NCBI GenBank assembly: GCA_000827325.1
Contig: KN832886.1
Location: forward strand, 94,925 to 158,924
DNA: 64,000 bases
Direction of reading: 5' to 3'
DNA from: Oidiodendron maius Zn
Taxonomy: Eukaryota > Ascomycota > Leotiomycetes > Myxotrichaceae
This document shows, in pieces, positions 44,931 to 58,957 of the stretch. The number at the start of each line of letters is the position of its first letter. The first letter of the stretch is position 1. A model generated the notes under the pieces. That model saw nothing but the letters and a program-made list of their open reading frames with translations. It searched no databases and had not been told where the DNA came from. The position numbers were made by a program, and so were the translations under genes.

Positions 44931-46900
44931 ATGATTTTTCATCCCTCAAGATATCTCGATGTCCCAAATGTGGATGTGGTCTCGTGGACCTTTAATGGGC
45001 CTGTATATGACCAAGATAAATATGTGAGAATCTTGTCTATTCTCCTGCTACAACAGCGCCCGGCAATCCAAAGCATAGAAAATAACAAAACATAACTAGA
45101 TATACATAGATGCGTTGGATCATACACGACGACTCACTGCCCGCCAAGCACAAAGCAATGTCCGCAAGCTGGTGTGTGGGTTAAAACATCAAGGTGTTAG
45201 GCACAGGGACATTATTCTCATTCATTCATTTAGTGATGTAAGCTCATGACACCACTAAAAGAGTTCTATGGTTAAGCGCTCTATAAACTAACAAGGGAGA
45301 TCATATATCCAATTTTATACCTCGGAATAGTAGGATCAGGTGCCTCCTTTATCGGCACAAATCCCAGTAACACACCGGATGAACTGTTGCATATCTTCAC
45401 CCTCGCATCGCCACGGTATATCTTAACTTCATCGCGCCAACTACCTGCCGTCCTGCTTGCAATAAGCACTCTTCTAGTTCCAATTCCGACGAGCAATATC
45501 TTCATATTGAATACACCATATGATTCCTCCGTCCCTGTGGGCTTCCAATCCTGGGAGATACTTCTCCGTTACGGAGAAAGTTCGTGGGAGCGCTTCAACG
45601 ATGAGAAAATCTCAAATGAGACAATAGCATCGCTGTTTCTAACAAGCGGCACGATGGGACTGTCAAAGGTAGCAGCAGTATCCCATCGTGGAAGCATCGC
45701 CCGGTGCATTGCCTCAAGTGACCCAGATCCTAAGCCATACTCCGTCTCTAGACTACTATGTCTCCCATTATTTCATGGAGTTGCTGCCACGGCGTCGCAT
45801 ATTGAACCCCTCCGCTATGGGATACCGACATACATAATGACCCGCTTCTCTCTCTCTCCCTTTCTGTGCAATATTCACGAGCATCGCATAACGGAAACAT
45901 CGGTGGTCCCGGCTATTGTGAGTATGATCTTACAGGGCACCGAAGGTCAAGACGAGGATACGAAAGTCAAATTGAATAGCCTGAGATTAGTGAGATGCGC
46001 AGGTGCGCCACTAGATATGGGTGTACAGACCAAGTTTCAAAAGTTGCTAAATTCTGATGTAAGATTGGTGAGGGCGTGGGGTTTAACAGAGTTTGGGACT
46101 GTGACGAGTTTTCTTCACAGAGAGGTCGATGATACGGGTAGTTGCGGACGATTGTTAGCCAATGTTGAAGCTATGTTAGTGCTTTAGTTTTCCTTCCATT
46201 TTTCCCCGCTTCTCTTTTATTTTCTCTCCACATAGGAAACCAAATTACTATACCTGTTGACGAGAAGATAGGATTGTGGACGCGAATGGAAATGAGATCA
46301 CCGAGGATGGCGTACAAGGAGAGATCTTAGTTAGAGGACCGTCAGTGATGAGCCAATACATAGGAAATGATGAAGCAACAAAAGAGGTATTCATGAATGG
46401 GTGGTTACGGACAGGTGACATTGGGTATTGTCAGTCGAGGAAGTGGTACATTGTCGGCCGCTCTAAAGTAAATTTACATCCAGCTGCAACGTTGAATCTC
46501 AGAGGAAGCCAAATAACTAACCATTGAATAGGACATGATTAAAGTTCGCGGGTGGCAAGTTGCCCCCACAGAGCTAGAAGCATGCTTGCTAAAGCATGAT
46601 CTGGTCGAAGATGTAGCAGTCATCGGTGTCAACTCAACAACGCAGGAGAGCGAATTGCCAAGGGCTTATGTGGTTCTCAAGCAGGTATCTACGGTTACTG
46701 CAGCACCGACAACAATAGAAGAGGAATTGAAGGCGTTTCTAGGATCTCGATTAGCTAGATATAAGGCATTGGACGGTGGAGTTAGAATTGTAGAGAGCCT
46801 TCCGAAGACCGCATCCGGTAAAACAGCGAAGAGAATCCTCAGAGAGGATGCGCTGAGAGAATCGGCAGACAGACAGACAGATGGATTTCTAGACTCATGA
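44931..46900 (+). CDS. 4CL-like acyl-CoA ligase (polyketide cluster)
   Basis: Exons are 44931-45023, 45100-45237, 45300-46174, 46272-46467 and 46532-46900; all phases close, giving 556 aa. It is a class I adenylate-forming enzyme that activates a carboxylic acid as acyl-AMP, then acyl-CoA. The N-terminus has the family opening (FHPSRYLDVPNVDVVSWTFN) and IIYPILYLGIVGSGASFIGT. The P-loop at about residues 190-200 is LFLTSGTMGLSK, a variant of the usual TSGTTGxPK. AWGLTEFG (A5), GWLRTGDIG (A7), IKVRGWQVAPTELE (A8) and PKTASGKTAKR (A10, catalytic Lys) are present. Its stop lies 27 bp from the PKS stop, tail to tail. In the cluster it may supply a CoA starter or process a released acid. There is no obvious peroxisomal signal (it ends FLDS). 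Confidence 0.9.
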
Positions 46901-46927
46901 AAATCAGACAGGATGAAATATATTTTA

Positions 46928-49900
46928 CTAAGCTGGAATATTTCCGCTTTTTAATCCCGAGTCCATATTTTGCCAGATTAAATCCAACAGCTCTTGAAAC
47001 AACAACCCACTCTCTAAAATCTTCATCAGAGGTACATCTGCCTTGAATTCGCTCCACGCAAGAGCTCGCACCTCACTACTGACCATACTGTCTAAACCAA
47101 AGCCTGCCAGTGGCTTCGACATGCTTTCTTTCAATTTTTCGACAGGCATCAAGAATAACTTTGAGATTCGTTTCAAAACTATCTCCTTTACTGCGTTCTT
47201 CACGCCAATCTCGCCATTGGAGTTGAATGCGTTCAAAAGAATATCTAGAGTATTGGAGTTTTGTGATGTCGAAGCGGCGGCGAGAGCTGGCTTCTCACGA
47301 CCTAGATGCTGAAGTCGTTTATCTTGCAGCCAAGTTCGCTGGAGCGTCGGATTAATGGTCAATTCCATTCCAGTCACTATGAGGGCATTTGAGTACATAT
47401 CATATTTCGATAGTGGAAGTGGCGAAGAACTGAGGTGATGCGGCTGGCAGGCCAGTTCCATCATGGCGAGGAACTCGGTTTCATTGATTCCATATAGGTT
47501 ATTATGAAGCATGGCCGCTTTTATTTCTGCAATAAATTGAGTTTATAGTGCAAAAAAATATAAATATAAATTAGTAAGAGACTTACCAGGATGGGCTTCT
47601 ACATGCCCAATTTCTTGAACCATGCCAAGGGCTAAAGATGTAGCCTGCATACCAAGGCTCCAACGATGCCGCGCCATAGAGTCCATGAATGCATTAGCAG
47701 CTGCATAGCCAGACTGTGTTACGGGACCTCTGATACCAAGCGTGGAACTGGTCATGACGAAGAAATCCAATGGTACACTGAAAAGCGCTTCGTGTAGGTT
47801 GATTGTTCCTCGAACCTTAGGATCAAGAACTTCGTGGAACTTTTCCACTGTCATATTCTCAAAGAGACATTTCTATTAAAGAGGATTAGCATTAGAATAA
47901 GGATAGATGGGAAGGATGGCCAATACCTGAAATGTAGCTGCCGCATGGATGACCCCTTTAATTGGCGTCTCGGCTATGGCAATGGCCTTCTCCACATCGC
48001 TACGCGTGGAAACATCTCCGCGAACAACGTGAAATATTATATCGAGGCCATGTGTTCGAGAGTATTCATCGAATTCATTCAAGAGTGCTGCAGCTTCCGG
48101 CCCCTCTGCACCCGACCGGGATAAAAAGACAAAATGTCGAGCACCTCTCTCGACCATCCATGTTCTGAGTTGGTGATGCATCAGCACCCGAGCCTCTACG
48201 GCGCAATCATTATTTAGACTCACGTTATGCTTCTGCCGAGGCCCCCAAGGCACCCTATCATAAGGAATGTCGCGGACGGATCAAAAGACGAAGGCTTGTA
48301 AGTGTCTCTGCACTGGACATCCTCTGTCAACATTTGCCTGTCTGAAACAGTGGATAAAATCTTACAGGAACATTTAAATTTGGGCTGCACCTAAGTATGA
48401 TTCTGTGAGCCTTATCTATGCCGTAAGTAAAAGAAACAGCATCTTGAAGTTGTGAAATATCGAAAAAGGAAATCGGGGATCGCGGAGCTAGCTTTCCACA
48501 GCGATATAATTTGAACGTCTCTCGAATCAATCTACGGAACGTTAGATAGGCAACTTATCACGGCCGTCCTTAGATATATTTATACTCGTTGAGATCTTCA
48601 TTCCCTTTCTGAAGAATGTTCAATATATCAAAGGAAACAATGCTAGAGCCTCTAGAAAAAATGGAATTATCGAACGTAGCTAGTTTTGGAATGTGGCGTC
48701 CGCTACCTAGAAGCCGGTAAGTTCCATTTTCTCCGAGTGTTTTCCATAATTCTTGGTGATCATGCGCTGTCGCTGATGCTATGATTGCGCTAATATCTTG
48801 TGCTGCCGTGGAAATTTTTAAACTTCTCGTCCAGGCAGGGGCGTTTGCCGATATTAGATGGTCTCCTGGCACTCCTTCTACATTCAAGAAGTAGCACCTC
48901 TCTGCCTCTGAGTTATATGTAGTAAAGAGCTGGAACATATAAGTAGATGCATACATGAAAAGATAGAGACCAAACCTGAAGGCCTCTGTCACGGGCCAAT
49001 TGTATAAACGCTGAAGCTAATAAATGATCACCCGGCACATGAACGAGGATCGCCTAGGTTATATCAACAAACTATTCTCAAAGGCCGGAGGTTTTGACTC
49101 ACGCCACGCCGTTCTTCTCGACTCAGATTATTCAATACATGTAAGGCTGTACACGCTGGGACGAATTCTCCAACCAGGTCCTCAATATTCTCATTAGGGA
49201 GCAACTTATGGCAGTTATTCTCCCTAACAACGAACGAACTATCAAATTTTCCTGGTTTAAGGGATAGTACGCGATCCCCCGGTCGGAAATTGACAATATC
49301 AGAACCGCAAGCGCGAACAGTTGATGCAGATTCGTGGCTGAAGAACTCGGATTCTTGTTGACCTCTAAGGATTGTAGCTTCCTATATATGCGTGAGTAAA
49401 TAATATATGTAAGAGAGGACAAATATTTAAGTACCATTACGCTCAGAGAATATGCTTGCGGCTCTAGGAGTATCTCATTCGGCTGTAGGGTGAGTGAAGT
49501 TCCGTCGTCTCGCTTCTGCTTATAATAGAAACTGTCAATTTGGCCCACTAGCTGAAAATCTAGTTCCATAGGAGAGTGAGCGCCAAAAAGTCCATTAACA
49601 ACCGGAGGATTCATTCTCCGTTCGAATAAATCATTTTGCGGGTTGTCTGGAAGGAATCGACTAATATAGATGAGTCCATTCTTCTGAACCAAGTCCATCT
49701 CTACCTCTGACCTTTCTTCGGTTTGTAAGCGAATATGTTGGTCTATAATAAAAACGGCGGATTTGACGAGGTTTGTCTCTTGGGGTTCAATATCGAAACA
49801 AGTCATGCACAGGGATGGCTGTTCATTCATGAGCGTCTTCGCGAGGCCAGAAGCCAAGGATTTCTCGGGCTGGGATCCATCTAGCCGTCCACCATTTGTA

Positions 49901-52900
49901 ACCCAGATGAATGATGATGCTTTTTTTACTAAATATTGCAGTGCGGTTAACTCTTCCATGTTCATTCGACTTAGGCATAAGCTTTCTAGCTCAGCCATCA
50001 TTATGATCTTTGAATCTGTTGGAATGACCTCCTGGACGTGTAAAAGCGAGACACTTGTTGTCAAAATTCCGAACTTTGCTGCCACCCTGGAAATATTTTC
50101 ACATAGAGGATGTGGATTTTTATGGTAGACCTAATAATGTTAGGATAGTTCAATGGAACGTAATGATGTTTGACATGTCTATACCAGCCACAATGTCTTA
50201 TGTGTTCGAGATGAATCACTCAAGACCCGTCTTGACTCCGCGACTATAACATTCTGAGATTGGGATATTCTGACTAGACCACCTGTAAAGCCGGCCGTTG
50301 TTAGATCTGTCAATAAAGTAGTTTGAGCTTCGCAAATCTTTGCGTCAATCCACAACTTTCCATTTGGCTTCAACAAATCCAGGCAATTTGTCAACGCCTG
50401 AGAAGTAATTCCGCAAGCACCGTGAGTCTGCAACTAGTTAGAATAATTGTTCAAATAAATAAGTCATCGTAAATATGAGTCTACTGACTTCTGATAGAAT
50501 AACAAGGTCGTAGCCGTCAGCACCTATTCTCTTCTCGGACCTAGCTTGCTCAATGTTAAGGACGCGGAAGTCCATATTTGATGATCCACTAAAGAACTTC
50601 TTGGCCTCTTCAATAGACGTATCATCATGGCTTGCAATGGTGTATTGACTGTAGATTGAGCGAGAATCTCCACCCAAATCTTTTACCAACGGCCCGCTAG
50701 ATCCAATACCAAACTGCAGAATTTTTAGGGACCGAGATTTATGTCCTAACAGGTCTATGAAATCCAGAAGATCAAAATTTTCATGTGCTGATACAAAAGA
50801 TATAGCGTCCCTGTCAGGATCGAGGGGATAACATAAAGCACTTAGTCTATCCACGTCCGGCTTCCATACGAGCCGAGAGTATGGCTGCCTTGGAATGGCT
50901 GTGTGCGAATGTATCAGACCTCCCTCGAGAGATAAAAATCTGACTCTGCCTTGCACCAGTAAGTGCCCATCTTCGCAAAAGACCCTTGCTGTGCCATGAA
51001 CTGATCTGAGCCCCTGTAAATTGCCTTGCGCGTTGACAATAGCATTTTCTCTCATCCGTTCGGAGATTGGGGGTGTCCACACTGTCAGATCCTCAATACA
51101 GATTGGTATGAACGCTTTTGAAATCAATTTAGTGTTGCAATAAGCCGCCAAGACCGACATCTGAAGACATCCATCGATGCTAGTGGGATGAATGATATAT
51201 TGTGACTCGGCCGCCATGACATCCTTCGTGGTGAGCAGTGCTAGGTCTGCAATGGCTTCATTTCTTTCTGGAACAAAGCTGATATCGGAAACAGTTTGAA
51301 AAGATGGTCCAAAGGTGATACCCGCCGATGACAAAGCGGCATACCAATTCTTGCTGCTAGAAACCTTTGTCCGCCGACCAACGGAGTTTCGCTCCTCGAT
51401 ATCTCCGTACGGCTCGGCCAGATAGATCATACCTGCTCCGTGCTCACACCATCTTCCATCTTCTGAGACCGAGCTTATACGGAAATCAAAACATTTGGGG
51501 ACTCCTTGGCCGGGTAAAGATAAGTCTCTCATGTTGAAAAGGGTCTCTACAGAACCTTCTGTCGGTATAATTAGCGCCGAATTAATATTGAGCCCCTGAA
51601 TAGTATATCCTTGTAGAGGAACCAGTAGATCTTGGTCATGAGCCAGTTGCTTGAGAGCTTCAATGGCCATAGCAATATACCCTGCAGCAGGGAAGAGAAT
51701 GTCATTCCCGATCTCTTGAGGTTAGCAACTGCGGAGTCGTCCCGGCGGGGGAGGTCATAGTTACCTTGTGATCTTGAAGCCATGGCACGAAACTGACATC
51801 CAGATGATTGCGCCACAGGTGAGAGTTCTGTGATCCACCAGGCTCACGACTACCAAGAAGATCGTGACGACAGTGCTTCCGAAAGCGAAGTTCCCTTCCC
51901 CAGCGACTCTCTTTCCACAACAGGCCCTCATAGTTCCACTGATAGGTCGGCAAATCAACTAGAAGCCTTCCATTTTGGCAGTTAATTTCATCATCTACAT
52001 CACTATAGTAGGTGTCCATTGAATTGACCAGGGTTAAATCTATCGGGTATCCTACGTTGAATAAGGTGCCGACCAGTCGCAACACATTGTCTACCCCATC
52101 TTCCCCTCTGACCAAAGTGGGAAGATAGGTTAATCTTTCTTCCGAAAACCCTAAACTCATCGTGATCTGCCTGATTGGGCCGGCTAGAGCACTATGAGGG
52201 CCTATCTCAACAATGTAGCTGACTGTGGAATGAGAAGCAAGGAGAACTTGGGATGCTTGGTCGAATAAAACTGGCAGTTCAAGACTCGACCGCCAGTACT
52301 CAAAAGGCATTATTTCAAACTCGAGTAACTTGCCAGTAATACAAGAATACATGGGTATTCTCGGAAGTGTCTCCTTCCTTGTCAGAGAGTGGGCCATTTC
52401 TGAATAAATGCCCTCGAAGAGGGTCTGGAACTCCTGCGCCGCTGACGCCATCAAATGAGAGTGATAGGCGTTGTCAGAGGTATTCACCTTTCGGGCAAAG
52501 ATGCCAGCCTGTGTTAGTGACACTCTTATTTCCTCGATGGCATGCGCTCGCCCACTCAAAGTAACACTCTGCGGGGAATTGTAGCAACCAATGACCACAT
52601 CAGATTGCCCCCGGATGAAAGGTTGCACTTCTTCGGGACCAAGCCCAACAGCCAGCATTGAACCATTCTCTTTACAATTTAGAACTGCAATACCTCGGTA
52701 GTAGGCAATTGCAACTGCTTCTGTTTCTGTGATGAGACCAGCTGCAAATGCGGCAGAAATTTCACCTTCGGCGTTATTAGCAGCAGCGACTTATATGCTA
52801 TGTCTAGGCCATACCAGCAGAGTGTCCAACTACAGCAGTTGGGCGGATACCCCAAGATTGAAGTAGAATGGTTAATGCCACTTGGACGGCAGTACAGCAA

Positions 52901-55111
52901 ACTGGAGACCAAACGGAATGATACACCGTTGTTGATTCCTTTGGTGCAGATAGAACCTCTATTGGCTTTTGTCATTATAGGCTCATGAAGATATGCTAAG
53001 GAAAGCAGATACCTATAATACTGAAATCCGGTGGCGTCGGCAACTTTTGAAGAGATTGTTCTAGTCGCTCAAAAGTCTGCCGCACCAATGGGAAGTAACA
53101 AATCAATGCGTAGCACATCTGCGGCCATTGTGCCCCTTGACCTGTCTTGACTTCAGTAAATTGCACTCAATATCGAAGGTGTTTAGCTCACCAGTAAATG
53201 CAAATGCTATCTGGAAATCAGTGTGTCTGGAAAGGCCATATGTGACCTTGCTTTCCTGGAGCTGCTCCGATATTGTACTACTGCTGCATATACTGAAACC
53301 ACGATGCATGAACTTGGTGCGGTGTGCGCCAAGAGTATAGGAAATGTCTGGTATTGTGTATTTGGTAGCAACCTTAGAGAGAGCCCTGATATTATTTTTC
53401 AGAGTGGCCTGGTCGTGGGCAGAAAACACAAGCAGATGTCTCCTTTTACCGCTACCTGTAGAGGCTTCTTTTTGATCAAGGGATGATCCCGATTTGCGAA
53501 GAAAACTATCTGCAGCGTCGAGAATAACATGAGCATTAGCCCCACCGTAGCCAAAGCTATTCACGCTAGCGCGACGATTATTTGCCTTCTGCGGCCAAGG
53601 TGTAAGTGACCGAACAACACTCAGACGACCACTCTTAAAGTCAACTATTCATAAGATGTCACTGTCAGCGCCGTATTTCTGGCCTAAGCATAGCAAATTG
53701 CACTTACTGTTCGGATTCAACTCTTCAACGCCAATTGTCGCAGGAATTTGACCGTTCTCAAGACAAAGAACCGTTTTAATAACAGCAGCTAGACCGCTTG
53801 CCCCCTCACAGTGGCCAATATTCGTTTTCACAGATCCAATCAATAATGGATTATTGATTGTCCTGCTTTCAGTGAAAACATTGCCTATTGCAGCACATTC
53901 GATTGGATCGCCGACTGGAGTCCCTGTACCGTGACATTCAAAGTACCCAGTTTGGGCAAAGTCTAAGCCGGCCCTCGCATATGCTTTTCTAATTACGGCC
54001 TCTTGAGCTTCTTGACTTGGATGGTTGATACCTAGACCCCTCCCGTTACTGAAAGCATGGGTTTGTTGAATTAGTATAAGAGGCGTAGATGCACTACAAG
54101 GTTACTCACGCGTTAATAGCAGTTGAGCGAATTACGGCCCTAATAGGATCTCCATTGGCGACAGCATCTGATAGTCGTTTGATGTACAAGGCGGCCACAC
54201 CGTCCCCTCTGCCAAATCCATCTGCGGACGCATCAAAGGTGTGGCAGGCCGACGTTGGGGACAGGATACCAAGCCTCTCACTTCCGAGATGTTTTTCAAC
54301 ACTCGCGATAAGACTAGATCCTCCAACTACTGCGGCAGTGCAATCTCCCGCAAGAAGTGCCTGGCATCCAAGATGAAGAGCATACAAAGAACTTGAACAG
54401 GCCGTGTCAACAGTCAAACTGTTATGGCAGACGTGGGTTAGCCGTCTACTTGGTATTATGATTCATTGCGGTTACCTCGGCCCTCTAAGATTGTATACAT
54501 AGCTGATGCGATTACTGAGAATTGTCATACCAGAGCCCTATGAGGTATTAGCATTTAACATTTCCTAATGTGAATACTATATTAATCATACCGTCGACTG
54601 GTACGGAAGGCTGTACTCTGGGTCCTTGCTTTGAATATGGTCGAAATCTGTACTGAAGCATCCAACATAGCAAGCTGTTTCAGAGCCCGATATTTCTTCC
54701 AGGATTTTACCTGCAGATTCAAAACATTCGAAGACGACCTCAAGGAGCTTTCGTTGTTGAGGATCCATACTTGTAGCCTCCAAAGGACTGATGGCGAAAA
54801 AAGAAGGGTCGAAATTCCGGTAGCTGTCATCATGACTGAGGAAATAGCCACCCTTACTATACAAACTTCCTGGGCGACCCTTGGCCGGACTATGCCAGGA
54901 GTCAATGTTGAATCTGTTCTTGGGTACGTCGGATTGCCCTGAGCGTCCATCTTTGAGCATATCCCAAAGCTTCGAGGGCGAACATGAATCACCCGCAAAC
55001 CTGCATCCTTGATACTAGTCAACATTTAATAGAGATCTCGGAAGTTCTGGATTTACCCATGCCCACAATGGCCACTGGTTCAAAACCACCGCAATCGCTA
55101 TCGCTATTCAT
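46928..55111 (-). CDS. Highly-reducing-type polyketide synthase (KS-AT-DH-[MT]-[ER]-KR-ACP)
   Basis: Twenty deduced exons: 55111-55057, 55007-54592, 54537-54476, 54418-54110, 54048-53708, 53644-53192, 53141-53013, 52958-52815, 52765-51765, 51712-50489, 50427-50185, 50130-49441, 49381-49103, 49053-48976, 48929-48586, 48531-48366, 48321-48224, 48164-47927, 47872-47587, 47526-46928. Introns are 44-62 bp, all phases close, giving 2,384 aa. KS has DTACSSS (Cys 185), ECHGTGT and NIGHCEGASG. AT has GHSAG (Ser 635). DH has DHKIGNDILFPAAGY (His 969) and SIDGCLQ (Asp 1150). A shortened C-MeT-like core has ILQFGIGSSG (1301-1310) instead of ExGxGTG. The ER-like region (about 1640-1975) has LVHVPGDHLLASAF where GGVG is expected. 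KR has GCLGGLG (2001-2007) and a Tyr in SGYAAANAF (2146). ACP has GLDSM (Ser 2332). No thioesterase or reductase domain. CMeT and ER are probably inactive; KS, AT, DH, KR and ACP look intact. Confidence 0.93.
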
Positions 55112-56230
55112 GACTTCAAGGATGCGAAGGAAAAAAAATATAAATTCTGCGCTGTGAAAGGAAATGCAAATCGATTAGACTCAATTACGTTATTTACACA
55201 AAAAATAAACAACTACTTCACGTTTGGCACGGGCTCGTAGCCGGGGTGCTCGTTGACTTATGAGAACAGCCCCTTTAGCCCATCACATGTCCAGCTAGCC
55301 CAGGACAGCAAATCTTACCGCAGGTTGCCTAACGAAATACGACGTCAAAAAAGGGCGTTGCACTTCATAATGCAGGGATTCAATCATGCTAAGCTTAAAC
55401 GAGGAGTGTTTTGCGAGGATCCTTTTCATTATCCCTAACGACTAAAACCACTTGGTTAATTATCTTTTCGAACATCCTCTTTATAGCCATTACCTCCCCT
55501 TAGTCGAGTTATATCCTGAATACGATAAGGAGTCCTCTTACTCCACTTCTGGATCTTTGACTGTGGGAGGTTTCGTCAGCTCTAGGTCAATTAACTACAT
55601 ACTCCTTTGTAAAGGGAATGAGCTTTGGAAGTAGAATCTCCTTCCGAGGTTGATACTATCAATTTTACGCACCTATGTATAACAGCGCGAAGTAGGAAAT
55701 TGCCTATTTTGGAGTCAACAAAAAATTAGTATTAGCATGGTGTAGAAATCCTGCGTGGCGAAGTTCCTCCATTTTTGACGTACATGTCTACACCAATGTA
55801 ACAATTGCAGGGGCGTGAATCATCAGCTCTTCTCAACATGCATTATCACCCCTGCCCAAAGCCTATACGGCCTAAACCTCAGGCATGTGAATTTAGTACA
55901 GTAAACGAGACAGCTAATTAACTTACGTTAATGCGAAGAAAGCCTCATGTCAGCATGCCTGTGGACGGCTAGGTATTTGGCTCTTGGTCCCCCTTAAACA
56001 TCCCGGACTCTGAATATACTACGTAAAACAACAGGGATCTGTCAAAATAGGAAATATATGACTCATGAAAGCGTAAATGTTACCCCCTTTCTACGGCGAA
56101 GGTTGGGTGGAATAATAAAACATGGTGAAGGCACCTCTTTTTGGCCAGGTACAGTATCCTGCACGGATAGGTCCTCTTTTCTATTTCACGCTCACAGCAT
56201 TGGCACAGGAATTGACCTCTACAATCAGAA
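55112..56230. promoter_or_regulatory. Divergent promoter region between PKS and halogenase
   Basis: 1,119 bp between the two ATGs, with no supported gene. It probably co-regulates both genes. An inverted CGG/CCG pair (CGGGCTCGTAGCCGG, about 55229-55243) resembles Zn2Cys6 half-site architecture with an 8-bp spacer, but one occurrence proves little. AT-rich stretches near both starts could serve as core promoters. Confidence 0.5.
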
Positions 56231-58112
<1,882 letters not shown>

Positions 58113-58957
58113 GAGAGGAGTCCACAAATATTCCAGTCCTAAATTATATTGTACTGCACATCGCTCTTGAAGATGAGCCTTAATTAGCGGATGCTACAGT
58201 AAAAAGTGTCGCTAAATTTTTAGTTTTATCGGGGTCCATTTCCGACACTTGCGGTTGTGCACTGTCAACTAGTTGTACCTCCCAGGTAACCGCTCTCTTG
58301 GTCATCAGTTCGATTTCCTACCCAGCCAGAATCAGCGGGCTCTCATCAAACACAATCATGGCAGCCCGCAACTAGATGCTGTACAACATCCTTTGATCAA
58401 GACATTACTGTACCTTCTATGCATCCACTGTAGACCTCTTTGAGCCGCCTGACAGGGCCTGGCCAGAACTAACTGGAATGCAGTTATTAATAATCATAGG
58501 GATAGGGAAGATGCAAAACTGGTGGCGCAGAGGACAGTGTCTCCTCTTATCTTCGTTTGATCACGTAGCCGGGGGACGGGGTTGCTGGTAGACGAGCCGG
58601 ATCCGGTATAAAGCTTGGAGAACCAGGTGTTTAGGGCAAGTATTTGAAGCTAAAAATTATTTTTCGTTCAGTTTTCAATGAAAATTGAACAAAATGAAGA
58701 CCTTTTAATAGCCTTTTGCGTCCCAAACAATTTTTCATGAATTCTTGGTCCGTTTTTCATGAAAAATCTAACACGAAGTTACTGTCGCTTGCAAACCCTG
58801 CTTCCCCTGCAACACGAAACTTGTAAAAGTCTCCGGACAACTATAAAAGTCTCCGAGTTAAATCTATAAAAGCTAACATAACAACCCCTATCACACTAGA
58901 TAATTCTCAGTCTCAAAATTCTCTAAATCATTCCTCTAAACTTTTCCAATCCTCAAA
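58113..58957. promoter_or_regulatory. Intergenic region upstream of methyltransferase 1, with inverted repeats
   Basis: 845 bp without a gene. Imperfect or perfect palindromes cluster at 58666-58690 (GTTCAGTTTTCA/TGAAAATTGAAC) and 58753-58767 (TTTTTCATGAAAAA), with a related TTTTTCATGAA near 58732. They may be a small degraded insertion or operator-like sites. CT-rich leader sequence runs into the ATG at 58958. Confidence 0.45.

Noticed and set aside
45387-46187. Ligase read as a shorter protein starting at an internal Met
   Set aside because: Two upstream exons (44931-45023 and 45100-45237) carry the conserved N-terminus and close in phase, so the internal Met is not the start.
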